A stretch of 64,000 nucleotides of DNA from Methanobrevibacter sp. (GCF_030539875.1 NZ_JAUNXI010000012.1:1-64000); one strand, 5' to 3'; shown: positions 17,690 through 27,117, counted from the stretch's first letter. The notes: generated by a model not told the origin, from the letters alone. Numbers and translations: made by a program.

Positions 17690-18397
17690 TTAATCCAAAT
17701 AGCTGTTATTCTTAAAGTAAAATCCGCCTAAAAACATTATCATAATCATCAATACCAGTACCGCGATTAAATATTCGGGAGATGCAATTTTTATTGCATC
17801 CATAGGATTCTGCATCATAGAAGTGATGTTCGGTAAAAATAATGCAGATAATAAAAAGTAAATTCCTAAAAATAGCATAAAATTTCCCAAAACAATAGGA
17901 TACGGTTTATTGATAAACTTGATAAGATAATTTGATGCAAAATATGTTAAAACAATAGTTAAGACTAGTGCAGCTGCAACGTAAACACTTAAGTTTAAAA
18001 GGCCCAAACCTATACTTGGAGCCACCAACATGATACTTACAATAATTGATCCAAAGCAGCATGGGCAAGGAGCTACAATCGCCATACATGTGGCAGTGGC
18101 AGTATTCTTTTCAAAAACTTTATATTCTCTAATTGTGAAAATCCCTGCTAAAATCATTATAATGGCCATGATTAAAAAGAACTCAAAATTATAAGAATAA
18201 ATTAAATCTGTAATTTGTTCTGTGAAAAATGATGATATTTCTGTCAATATTAAAACACCACCACCATAGCCTAGTGAAACTAAAGCCAAATATTTTTTTG
18301 ACATGTTGGCCAGTCCTGTAGCCAGCCCCAATTTAATTCCGAATATCAATACAGCAGATAAAATTCCCAGCTGCCATAATACATTAATTACATCCAT
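17690..18397 (-). CDS. DUF2162 multi-span membrane protein (candidate transporter)
   Basis: 235 aa with six or seven hydrophobic segments spread over the whole length, which fits the DUF2162 'predicted transporter' family found in methanogens. The most distinctive site is APCPCCFGS near residues 108-118, three Cys within or at the edge of a membrane helix, a plausible metal-binding or gating site. The ATG has GAGGG at the proper distance. It sits between the CobN-like gene and the channel pair, so it is likely the permease of the same system. A hairpin and T-run precede its ribosome binding site. Transport of nickel, cobalt or a metal-cofactor is inferred only. Confidence 0.75.
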   Translation of the reverse strand: MDVINVLWQLGILSAVLIFGIKLGLATGLANMSKKYLALVSLGYGGGVLILTEISSFFTEQITDLIYSYNFEFFLIMAIIMILAGIFTIREYKVFEKNTATATCMAIVAPCPCCFGSIIVSIMLVAPSIGLGLLNLSVYVAAALVLTIVLTYFASNYLIKFINKPYPIVLGNFMLFLGIYFLLSALFLPNITSMMQNPMDAIKIASPEYLIAVLVLMIMIMFLGGFYFKNNSYLD

Positions 18398-18409
18398 TTT
18401 TTCCCTCTT

Positions 18410-18442
18410 TAAAAAAAATAAAAAAAGATGAACAAATCATCT
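18410..18442 (-). terminator. Intrinsic-terminator-like hairpin between the cobN-like and DUF2162 genes
   Basis: Arms AGATGA (18426-18431) and TCATCT (18437-18442) with a five-base loop lie 4 bp after the cobN-like stop codon. On the transcribed strand they are followed by T-runs of seven and eight (plus-strand A at 18411-18426). The ribosome binding site of the DUF2162 gene comes directly afterwards. Partial termination here would make the downstream channel and permease genes less abundant than the CobN-like protein. Confidence 0.5.
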
Positions 18443-18446
18443 AATT

Positions 18447-21400
18447 TTATAATTTCTCATTGAAAAGTTCATCTAAATTATTGCCTTTTTTATCTTTCTC
18501 ATCATCTCTAAAATAACCGACTCCAATTATAAGAATCAGACATATGACTCCTAAAACAGCAAGCAAGCTCATTCCAACTTCACTTGCAGATTGTTGAGTT
18601 ACAGGATTGATTTCAATAGCTTTTTTAACATCTGCACCTTCATAACTAGAAGCACCTGCACTTTCACTTGAACTGTCTTTTCCCACATCAGAAACAGCGT
18701 TTCCTTGTGAATTTTGACTATTGCTTAATGAAAATTTATTGGAACTTGTGGAAGTTGCATTACTGGACATTGTTGAACTGGATGAAGAACCTTCCACAGG
18801 ATTTGGAGTTGAAGGGTCTGCTTTAGGATTATCAGTATTTTCAGGTTTGACATTTGGGTTATGAGTATTATTTAAAAATACGGGATTTTCAGTTGCATCA
18901 TATAATTTTGGCAATAGCTGTGCTAAAATATCAGGGTTTACATATCTAACCGCCCATTCCATCATTGCTATATTGCCGCAGCTACAGTCACAACATGCAA
19001 CACCATTTTTAACTGTTGCCTGTGCCCATGTATTTGCAATATCCCTTATTGTTGCCTCATCAGCATTCCAATATCCTTCATGAATTGAATTTAACATTGT
19101 TCCACTCATAGAAATAAGAGAATATGCATTATTTCCACTCATTAACCACTCTTTAACGCCAAGATTATGTTTATCCTTAAAATAGGTATTATACACCCTA
19201 TTCCATAAATCATCTGAAACTGAGCTTGGCCTTGTTACTTGCCATCCGAATAAATTGCTGATGAATTTATTTGACATGTAACGGGCACCTCCATATCCTT
19301 CTTTCATCATTGCCTTAATCCATTCCGGATTGTCATATCTTGAAGCGATTTCACGATACATGACTTCTTCAAGTGAAGAGATATATGCATTATTCTTATC
19401 GGCATACATCAAAACATTCATTTTTGGGTTTTTGCCGGAAATATGTCCAACAGCCATTGATAAGCCTCCCCAATAATCAAAGAAATCATCATTGTCCAAT
19501 ACGCCATACTGATTGGTATTACGGCTTGTTATGATTGTATCTGAATTTGACAGTGCTCTTAAAAATACTAAAGGATTTGTATCTCCCCAGTACTTTTTGG
19601 AATACATGTTTCCCATTCTTCCCAAATAGAATTGGGCTAATTCATCAGTGTTGTTCCAAGTCCATGACATTGACACCAGTTTTGATATTCCAGCACCATA
19701 ATCCCCATTAGGCGGAGCAAATATGCGGGTAATTGCACATTCTCCTGCATAGGATGCATTATAACCATTATCCAAATAGAACAAACAATAATTAATCCAA
19801 TGCTGAGCAATATAATTGGTTTCTAAGGCTTCATTTGAAGCACCATAATAATTTATGCTCTCCATGACTTCGTCCAATGCTTGTTTTAACTCCATGCCAT
19901 ATTTTCCATTCATCAGAGTTTTATTGTTAATCAATGTCAAATATGATCTTGCCAAGGTTACTCTAAATGCATTATCCATTAAAATTGATTGGGAAGAATA
20001 CAAATCTCTGAATAATCCGCTAGTAATTACAGTAACATCTATTCTTTTTTTAGCCCATCCGTCAGGACGGATTAAGTCATTTAATTTGATAACTTCAGGC
20101 ATTGCTCCGACTTTTTTTCCGGTAGGATTTCCTTCGTCATCAAAACCTGCACTTGATGAATCTGTCCAGACAGGTTTCATACCCAATAAATAAAGAACAG
20201 TTGAAACTAAAGCACCATCATCCCTTGCGGTTTCAACACACCAAATTCCCATAATGATTTTTTCGGTAGTGTCATTCAAATCAGCCAAAGTTAATAATGC
20301 AAGAGTTTTTGCATAATTCCATGCATCCTGTGTTGGAAGCTCAGATGACTGATCCTGAAACATGTTTGTACCTGTCGGAAGAACACTTGGCTTTGCAACA
20401 ATTTCTCCCCCTTCACCGGTAGGAATATATCTGCCGTTTAAACCATCAAGCATTGCATTTAATTCATTGGAAATGCTTTGATTAATTAAATTTATATAAC
20501 TTTTAGCTAAATTCAAGCAAGCATAGAAGTTAGAATTATCAAACTTAACATTTTCATTAATCAATACCTTATTTACAGTATCAACATCCCAATAAATCAG
20601 CGCTTTACATATATCATAAGATTTATCCAATACGAATTCCCTTTCAAATGCAGTTAAATCACCATATGATTTTGAATAGTAATAATTAGAAAGTTCCCTA
20701 AATAAATTAAGTGTTCCTTGATTATTTTCTAAAACTAAATCACGGGAAAGCATTGCAGAAACTGTACTGGCAATATCCTTTTCATTCCAATATTCGCCTA
20801 ATGCATGAAGACCCAATGGATAGAGAGTGTCTTGAGTTGATTTTAGAAATGTATTGATTTTTTCTATTAACAAGCCAATAGATATGCCCTTTATCTGGCT
20901 TTTGTTAAGTCCCAAATTGGCAGAATAATCATTGGCAATTATCAAATCCTGTATTTTTTTCTCCAATCTTGTTTTTTCAGAACTGCTTCCCGCTTTTTGA
21001 TAATCATTTACCAGATTGGCAAGAACAGTTAAATTGCCGTATAAATGAGTATAGGACATTGGAGAAGTCAGATGAGAAATAATAACTGCAAAACCTCTTC
21101 TTTTAGCTTGAATGGCTTCACCTAAACCGTCGCTAATATAGAAATACAATTGAGGCACATCACCAACAACAACTGATCCATAATCAGTTGCGGATAAAAG
21201 AATTTCTTTACCTGGTAACCATTCATGTGTCGCATGTCTTCCAGTGAAAATCATCGCATTTGGGTTTCTGGTTTGCATGTAATAATATGCCGCCAAATAT
21301 TGATGTGTTGGAGCAACAGCAGTACAATGGTAAAGGTTTTTAATATCAGACTCCCATCCTCTTTGAGGTTCTGGAGCTACAAATATATTTCCAAAAGTCA

Positions 21401-23561
21401 ATCCCGGAATGACAAAGTAATCAGTGCCGTTTTTGTTAACTACCATAACATTTCCCGGAGCTTCACCCCATCCATTTAAACCTTGGATGTTCAATTTCTT
21501 AAATTCATCAAAATATTTTAGATATGATTCATAATCGCCTTGCAAATGAGAATTTGCATAATCTTTTAAAGATTTAACAATATTGGATAAAACCTCTTTT
21601 GCTTCAGCTGATTTTTCATCGGGAAGTAAAGAGACTACCTGATTATACCAATCGTCAATTGTGCTTCCGATTGTTTTGGTATAATTTAACTCAACTGCCC
21701 TTTTAGTTAACTCACCAATATATGCAACGGTCCCGTTAGAAACTTGTATTTTAACAATGTCGTCCAATGAGTTAAACCATGATGTGTATTCACTTACTGA
21801 AAGTAAAGTTACACCCGGCCGGTTAGACAGTTTTTCAAGTTCTCCAGGCGCCCATGTAGCGACATTTATGCCGCAAGAAATCATTAAATTTTCAAGTTCG
21901 CTAACATTAGTTGGCAAAGTTCCAACTGAATATCCTGCAGCTTTCAAAGTATAAAGCATGTTGTAAATACTTTTTATTACATCCAAATAACTTGAACCTA
22001 TATTTTGTTTTCCAGGAGGATAATTATAATAAATTATTGAAACTAATTTATCTTTGTTTAAAGTGTATCTTAAGTCTACCCATGAATTGATTCTATCAGC
22101 AAGCAGCTCGATATTTCTTTCATGGGAAATATAAGTAGTAATTTGAGCCCCAGTTAAATTAGACATATAACTTGAAGCGCCACCAATGAATGTAGCGTCA
22201 ATTATTCCTTGTGTCTCGGCAATGGTAATATGCCACCATTTATCACTTTTTTCTGTTGTCAAACCAGTAGAACCTAATTCCCACTGTTCATTTGAAACAT
22301 AATCTGAATGAACTGCTCTAAATACTGGAACACCTGCCTCTTCAAAAAAGGATGTTGCCTTTGTGAAGTTTTCTCCGCCGACTCCATAAGCCACCATCGA
22401 TACTATTGCATCAACATAAACATCAAAATTAGAAGAATTAGATAAAAATCCGGAAATGTCATTTCCCGCACTTGTCCATGATTCAACCATAACCATTAAC
22501 TGTTCAGCAGAACCTCCTGCAGCAAAAACAGGAATTACATTATAACCTCTTGACTCTAAAGATTCAATAATTGAATAGCAAGTGTGCAGCTGCTGAGATT
22601 CAATATACATGGTACTTTCTAAAATTCCAACTGTCCTGTTATTGGATGGGTTGAAAAAAGTAGCCGTATATTCCTCTAAGGAGTACCACCTATCCCTATA
22701 AATACCATAGCTTTTACTGCCTGTAAATGTTGGCTGTTCATATTCAACATTAACACCCAAATAATTTAAGACAAATAAAATCTGATTTTTTAAATTGTTT
22801 TTATCATTTAAATCCTTATAAAGGACTAACTGATTTAAAATCGGATTGAAATTTTTTCCGTCCTTATTTGTCAAATAATCATTAATGTTAGAATATGAAT
22901 TGCCTCTTTTAGTATTTTTAAAATAGTTGATCAGCTCTTCATTAGAGTTGTTTATAAATATTCTATTATAGTTCAAGGTATTGTTTCTAATCAGATTCAA
23001 GGAACTAGATCCTGAATTTAAATTGCCTGAAGGAGGTTCCAGTATAAGGAATAGCTTCTTATTTGACAAATCAGGATTTTTTACCAATACACTGGTCAAT
23101 ACAGAATCAACATCACTACTTATCCATTCACCAATAAATGCGTCACAGTCGGATAATAAATGAATCAATTCCTGTTCATTCATTGATTTTACCTGATTTC
23201 CATTTCTGATAATTAATTTTACTCCATTTAACCTGCTTTCATTGTCAAGTTCAAAACTAGCTTTATCCAGAATATTTGTTCCGGGATTATCGCTGATTAT
23301 AAATACAGTAATATTTTGAGAATTCTTTAAATTTTCATTTGGATTTTCTATTGAAATCTTATTAGAGACATTACAACCACCATCATCTGAAACTTCTAAC
23401 AAATCATGAGCGACTACCTCATCGGCTGATGCATTTTCAAGCTCTGCATTGCCAATAACGTCGTTACTCTCAGCAAAAGCTAGCTGTGAAAAAAAACAAA
23501 AACAAAAGACTGCAATTAGAAGTATCACAAACATTTTTGGTTTATTTCTAAAAAATTTCAT
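18447..23561 (-). CDS. cobN: CobN-like chelatase large subunit, predicted secreted and membrane-anchored
   Basis: 1704 aa. CobN is the large, porphyrin-binding subunit of aerobic cobaltochelatase, related to Mg-chelatase BchH. The chelatase region is clear: TGRHATHEWLPGK near 772-784 (CobN usually GTHGTLEWLPGK), then LYFYISDGLGEAIQAKRRG and AVIISHLTSPM, and later GWQVTRP and a Cys cluster CCDCSCGN near 1523. Unlike cytoplasmic CobN, it starts with a signal peptide (1-30, VILLIAVFCFCFFSQLAFA). It ends with a Ser/Asn/Pro-rich linker (about 1565-1655), one membrane helix (about 1660-1682, LLAVLGVICLILIIGVGYF) and a charged tail. The catalytic part should therefore face outside, away from ATP. 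No ATPase partner (CobS/CobT-like) is nearby; ExbB-like genes follow instead. Confidence 0.88.
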   Translation of the reverse strand: MKFFRNKPKMFVILLIAVFCFCFFSQLAFAESNDVIGNAELENASADEVVAHDLLEVSDDGGCNVSNKISIENPNENLKNSQNITVFIISDNPGTNILDKASFELDNESRLNGVKLIIRNGNQVKSMNEQELIHLLSDCDAFIGEWISSDVDSVLTSVLVKNPDLSNKKLFLILEPPSGNLNSGSSSLNLIRNNTLNYNRIFINNSNEELINYFKNTKRGNSYSNINDYLTNKDGKNFNPILNQLVLYKDLNDKNNLKNQILFVLNYLGVNVEYEQPTFTGSKSYGIYRDRWYSLEEYTATFFNPSNNRTVGILESTMYIESQQLHTCYSIIESLESRGYNVIPVFAAGGSAEQLMVMVESWTSAGNDISGFLSNSSNFDVYVDAIVSMVAYGVGGENFTKATSFFEEAGVPVFRAVHSDYVSNEQWELGSTGLTTEKSDKWWHITIAETQGIIDATFIGGASSYMSNLTGAQITTYISHERNIELLADRINSWVDLRYTLNKDKLVSIIYYNYPPGKQNIGSSYLDVIKSIYNMLYTLKAAGYSVGTLPTNVSELENLMISCGINVATWAPGELEKLSNRPGVTLLSVSEYTSWFNSLDDIVKIQVSNGTVAYIGELTKRAVELNYTKTIGSTIDDWYNQVVSLLPDEKSAEAKEVLSNIVKSLKDYANSHLQGDYESYLKYFDEFKKLNIQGLNGWGEAPGNVMVVNKNGTDYFVIPGLTFGNIFVAPEPQRGWESDIKNLYHCTAVAPTHQYLAAYYYMQTRNPNAMIFTGRHATHEWLPGKEILLSATDYGSVVVGDVPQLYFYISDGLGEAIQAKRRGFAVIISHLTSPMSYTHLYGNLTVLANLVNDYQKAGSSSEKTRLEKKIQDLIIANDYSANLGLNKSQIKGISIGLLIEKINTFLKSTQDTLYPLGLHALGEYWNEKDIASTVSAMLSRDLVLENNQGTLNLFRELSNYYYSKSYGDLTAFEREFVLDKSYDICKALIYWDVDTVNKVLINENVKFDNSNFYACLNLAKSYINLINQSISNELNAMLDGLNGRYIPTGEGGEIVAKPSVLPTGTNMFQDQSSELPTQDAWNYAKTLALLTLADLNDTTEKIIMGIWCVETARDDGALVSTVLYLLGMKPVWTDSSSAGFDDEGNPTGKKVGAMPEVIKLNDLIRPDGWAKKRIDVTVITSGLFRDLYSSQSILMDNAFRVTLARSYLTLINNKTLMNGKYGMELKQALDEVMESINYYGASNEALETNYIAQHWINYCLFYLDNGYNASYAGECAITRIFAPPNGDYGAGISKLVSMSWTWNNTDELAQFYLGRMGNMYSKKYWGDTNPLVFLRALSNSDTIITSRNTNQYGVLDNDDFFDYWGGLSMAVGHISGKNPKMNVLMYADKNNAYISSLEEVMYREIASRYDNPEWIKAMMKEGYGGARYMSNKFISNLFGWQVTRPSSVSDDLWNRVYNTYFKDKHNLGVKEWLMSGNNAYSLISMSGTMLNSIHEGYWNADEATIRDIANTWAQATVKNGVACCDCSCGNIAMMEWAVRYVNPDILAQLLPKLYDATENPVFLNNTHNPNVKPENTDNPKADPSTPNPVEGSSSSSTMSSNATSTSSNKFSLSNSQNSQGNAVSDVGKDSSSESAGASSYEGADVKKAIEINPVTQQSASEVGMSLLAVLGVICLILIIGVGYFRDDEKDKKGNNLDELFNEKL

Positions 23562-23830
23562 TTAAATTTCTCCTTTAAGATTAAAGGTAAAAAATTTTAA
23601 GTAGTAAATCTAATTAGAAAAATATTACTACCATGAATAGGTTTATAATAAAATCAATATATATTTTTCTAAAAAAAGTATTACTAAAAGGCTTTAAATC
23701 AAAAAAATCGTAATAACAGTCCTCTAAATTTATAAACAATAATACAAAGTTCATAAATAAGTAAAATAAAAGTAATACTAATCTAATAGTAATACCAAAT
23801 CCATTAAATTAATAAAAAAAGTAATACTCT
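23562..23830 (-). promoter_or_regulatory. Promoter region of the cobN-like operon with repeated GTAATAC/GTATTAC heptamers
   Basis: AAAGGAG precedes the ATG at 23561, and a TATA-like AAATATATATTG (minus strand) lies at about 23655-23668. Exact heptamers are GTATTAC at 23678-23684, just upstream of the TATA element, and GTAATAC at 23772-23778, 23789-23795 and 23821-23827. Near matches occur at 23622 (ATATTAC), 23710 (GTAATAA) and 23739 (ATAATAC). The rightmost copy lies directly beside the end of the MATE gene. The same word is repeated before the DUF3344 gene, which indicates shared control, probably by a metal-sensing repressor. Confidence 0.6.
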
Positions 23831-25195
23831 TCAGCGGGAAAATTCCTTTCTGAATTTCAGATTAAATATCCATATGCAGATAAAGCCAAGCAATGAGCCG
23901 ATATTCATTCCTATTATTGCTCCAAGATATACTCCAAAGATTCCCATGCCAAAGGTGATTCCCATCAAGTAAGCAAATGCCATACTTAAAACTAACTCCC
24001 TAAGTATTGTAAGGGCAAGTGATTTGAACCCTGAGCCGACACCCTGATAGGCATAGGCCGCAGTTGCTCCAAAAGGAATTAAAAAGTTATAGAAAACCAG
24101 CAATTGCAGAATCTCTGCTGAACGATGAACCAATTCAGAGTTGTTTGATGTGAAAGTGAATATGTCGCAGATAGGATAAGCGAAAAAGAAAAATACCCCG
24201 CTAAATATTAATGTAATGGCCAAGCTAAGCAATGTTGAGTATTTGATTGTTTCATCAAAATTTGAACCGTTACGGGCGCCATAAGCAACACCTGAAACAG
24301 TTATAGTGGCAATTCCAATGGCCATACATGGCAAAAATGCCATTGACATGAATCTCCAGGCTATTGTGAAAGCCGCAACCTCACTAACTCCTGCAGTAAT
24401 CATAATCAAATAATTTAAGATTATTGCAACAACAGCAAATATGATTTCTTCTGTTCCTGCAGGAAGTGAAACAACAAGGATTTCCTTATATATTTTCCAT
24501 TTGGCCCTGTAGTAGTCAAACTTAAACTTGAAATATGTGTCTTTTTTAATATAAATCCAGTAAAGCATCCACAAAAGTCCGATAAATGAAGCTATTACAG
24601 TTGCAAAACCTGCTCCGAAAATTCCAAGATCAAGTGTGTAGATAAAAATCGGATCAAGAATCATGTTTAAAACAGCCGTCAGGATTAAAGGATTGGTTGC
24701 CCGTTTTACATCTCCCTCTGCCCTAAATATGCTGGCAGTCACATTAGGAAGCAAAAACACGATATTGAGCAGAAATATGATTTTCCCATAGCTTAGGCAA
24801 TATGAACTTACGCTACCTGCACCGAGCAATATGACCAGGTCCTCTAAAAAGAACAATCCGATTATTAAAACAAGAACAGAAACAATAACAGTCACTATTA
24901 TTGAGTGCATGACTGCATTGTTTGCATCGTCACTCCTCTGCTCTCCAATGTATCTTGAAATTAATGAATTAGCACCTGCACCGACACCGCTTCCAAGACC
25001 GATGATGACCAGGTAAAGCGGAGATATAAATCCAAGCGCCGCAAGAGCATCTGCATTGATTCCTGCAACCCAAAAGCTATCAATTAGATTATTTAAAAAC
25101 ATCAAAAGCATTGACAATATAGTCGGAAAAGCCAATTTATTAATGGCTTTTCTAGGACTTCCAATTATCGATTCGATGTTTTCATTGGTTTGCAT
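23831..25195 (-). CDS. MATE family multidrug/sodium exporter
   Basis: 454 aa from MQTNENIES at 25195; an upstream in-frame start at 25228 would add 11 residues and has no better ribosome site. About twelve membrane segments. MATE/NorM features include PTILSMLLMFLNNLIDSFWVAG in the first helix, GVGAGANSLISRYIGE near residue 60, and the repeat of this motif in the second half (AIGIATITVSGVAYGARNG). It exchanges a cation (Na+ or H+) for drugs or metabolites across the cytoplasmic membrane. It lies directly upstream of the cobN-like operon with 269 bp between, but there is no sign of co-regulation beyond proximity. Confidence 0.9.
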   Translation of the reverse strand: MQTNENIESIIGSPRKAINKLAFPTILSMLLMFLNNLIDSFWVAGINADALAALGFISPLYLVIIGLGSGVGAGANSLISRYIGEQRSDDANNAVMHSIIVTVIVSVLVLIIGLFFLEDLVILLGAGSVSSYCLSYGKIIFLLNIVFLLPNVTASIFRAEGDVKRATNPLILTAVLNMILDPIFIYTLDLGIFGAGFATVIASFIGLLWMLYWIYIKKDTYFKFKFDYYRAKWKIYKEILVVSLPAGTEEIIFAVVAIILNYLIMITAGVSEVAAFTIAWRFMSMAFLPCMAIGIATITVSGVAYGARNGSNFDETIKYSTLLSLAITLIFSGVFFFFAYPICDIFTFTSNNSELVHRSAEILQLLVFYNFLIPFGATAAYAYQGVGSGFKSLALTILRELVLSMAFAYLMGITFGMGIFGVYLGAIIGMNIGSLLGFICIWIFNLKFRKEFSR

Positions 25196-25429
25196 AACTA
25201 TTATATATTGAATTTTAACCTTAAACAATTATCGAAAAAAAGTTTCTGCACAAATATCTTTGATTAATAATGCCTGCACCATCTTCCTTAAAAGTTTTTT
25301 TAATATCCTAATTTGAATTATTTTCTAGATACGAATAATTTTTCCAGTTAATATATCATTTAAATACATTTAAAGCTTAATAAAGCCTATACTAATCATT
25401 TTCTTTAAAAATCGCATATCCGTTGAAAT

Positions 25430-25468
25430 AATAAAAAAAATAGAGTTTGAAAGTTAAAAAACCTTCAA
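25430..25468 (-). terminator. Hairpin plus T-run after the sulfhydrylase gene
   Basis: TTGAA/TTCAA arms within 25447-25468 lie next to the stop codon at 25470. On the transcribed strand an eight-T run follows (plus-strand A around 25432-25440). The stem is short and AT-rich. Confidence 0.4.
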
Positions 25469-25469
25469 T

Positions 25470-26756
25470 TTAAATTTTATCTAAAGCCTGTCCCACATCA
25501 GCCAAAATGTCTTCAATATCTTCAATACCGACAGAAAATCTTATTAAATCAGGTGTTACGCCGGTAGCTAACTGCTGCTCTTCAGACAATTGAGAATGGG
25601 TAGTTGATGCAGGATGGGTAACTAATGATTTTGCATCGCCAATATTTGCCAGAAATGAAATCAATTCCACATTTTCAATGAACTTTAAAGCTCCTTCATA
25701 ACCTGCTTTAAGACCAAATGATACGATTCCGCCATAACCTTTCTCTGCATATTTTTTAGCCACCTCATGGTTCGGAGAGGATTCCAAACCTGAATAGGTT
25801 ACCCATGCCACTTTAGGATGCGCTTCCAGATATTGGGCAACATCCATTGCGTTTGAAGCATGCCTTTCGATTCTAAGTCCGAGGGTTTCCAAACCCTGCA
25901 AAAGCAAAAATGAGCCGAATGGAGAAGGAACAGCACCAGTATCTCTTCCAATGACAGTTCTGATTCTTGTTGTAAAAGCAGACCCTTTAAAGGATTCTCC
26001 AAATATCAGTCCATTATAAGTTTCATCAGGTTCAGACAAGGTGGGAAATTTTCCGCTCATCCAGTCAAAGTCGCCTTTTTCAATGACGATTCCTCCAAGA
26101 GTGGTGCCGTGACCTCCAATATATTTGGTTGCAGATGATGCGATAATGTCAGCTCCATGATCAAATGGCCTTACAGACCCAATACCTACAGTATTATCTG
26201 CAATTAAAGGAATTTCATGAGAATGTGCAATTTCTGCCAGTTTATCAAAGTCAGGAATATCCAATTTTGGATTTCCGATAGATTCCACATAAATTGCCTT
26301 TGTTTTATCATCAATAGCATCTTCGAATAATTCCGGAGACTGGGAATCCACAAAAGTTACACTGCGGCCCAATTCTTCCAAAGTGTTTTCAAACAATTCA
26401 TATGTGCCCCCATATAAATTATCTGCTGAGACAATATTGTCTCCTACTTGAGTTAAATTGATAATTGCATAAAAAATAGCTGACATTCCGCTGGCAGTTG
26501 CATATGCTGCAGTTCCTCCTTCAATAGCAGCCATCCTTTTTTCAAAAGCTTCAGTGGTAGGGTTTGAAAGTCTTGTGTAAATGTTTCCTTCTTCCTTAAG
26601 TGCAAATCTATTTGCAGCCTGACTGGATGAATCAAATACATAAGAAGTGGTTTGATAAATTGGAGTTACACGTGAACCGGTCTCGTCAACCTCTTCCTGA
26701 CCGGCATGTACGCCAATTGTTGAAATGTTTTTCTTGTTTTTAATTTCATATGCCAT
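25470..26756 (-). CDS. metY: O-acetylhomoserine (thiol)-lyase, PLP-dependent sulfhydrylase
   Basis: 428 aa, the length typical of MetY-type enzymes, longer than cystathionine gamma-synthases (near 380). It binds pyridoxal phosphate through the Lys of SSATKYIGGHGT and has TPIYQTTSYVF, YTRLSNPTTEAFEKRMAAIEGG and ATASGMSAIFYAI as family blocks. It should convert O-acetyl-L-homoserine plus sulfide to homocysteine, and may also accept O-acetylserine. It acts in the cytoplasm in methionine/cysteine synthesis. No acetyltransferase (metX) lies next to it. The ribosome site is weak. The gene appears monocistronic. Confidence 0.9.
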   Translation of the reverse strand: MAYEIKNKKNISTIGVHAGQEEVDETGSRVTPIYQTTSYVFDSSSQAANRFALKEEGNIYTRLSNPTTEAFEKRMAAIEGGTAAYATASGMSAIFYAIINLTQVGDNIVSADNLYGGTYELFENTLEELGRSVTFVDSQSPELFEDAIDDKTKAIYVESIGNPKLDIPDFDKLAEIAHSHEIPLIADNTVGIGSVRPFDHGADIIASSATKYIGGHGTTLGGIVIEKGDFDWMSGKFPTLSEPDETYNGLIFGESFKGSAFTTRIRTVIGRDTGAVPSPFGSFLLLQGLETLGLRIERHASNAMDVAQYLEAHPKVAWVTYSGLESSPNHEVAKKYAEKGYGGIVSFGLKAGYEGALKFIENVELISFLANIGDAKSLVTHPASTTHSQLSEEQQLATGVTPDLIRFSVGIEDIEDILADVGQALDKI

Positions 26757-26814
26757 AGTAATCAGTTAAATTATTTGTGGTTTCATCATATTAAATCATA
26801 TCATTAAATCTCTC

Positions 26815-27040
26815 AAAGGCTTTAGAGACTGATGGTTGAAAAACAGGCACTGCCCTTATCCAAATTCTTGACTGATTTGAAAAATTACTCTGCAGCTAAA
26901 CAAGCAGATATCAGACAGCATATCCGAATTGAAGTTAGATGCACCTATTCCTTTTGTAAATCCCAATTCGGATAATTCTTCTAAAGCCCTGCCTGTGCCG
27001 TAATAATCTGAAAACGGTTGGCTGATAAAAACTTTTTTGA
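26815..27040 (-). pseudogene. Remnant of an aldo/keto reductase gene
   Basis: The minus strand reads QPFSDYYGTGRALEELSE then LGFTKGIGASNFNSDMLSD, the standard aldo/keto reductase block around the catalytic-His region and the IGVSNF motif. The frame stops at TAA at 26856. A shifted frame continues with NQSRIWIRAVPVFQPS, which recalls the following NQ(VETHP)FxQ motif, so a frameshift is likely. No start codon or upstream TIM-barrel portion remains before the adhesin stop at 27141. It is a decayed fragment, and it belongs to a different subfamily from the Fe-S aldo/keto reductase at 48.5-49.7 kb. Confidence 0.7.
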
Positions 27041-27117
27041 CGAATATGAATTCTTGAAATTCCTTTAAAACACCAATTATATGTGTAACGCCAACAATGC
27101 GGTTTAATTGAAACTAA

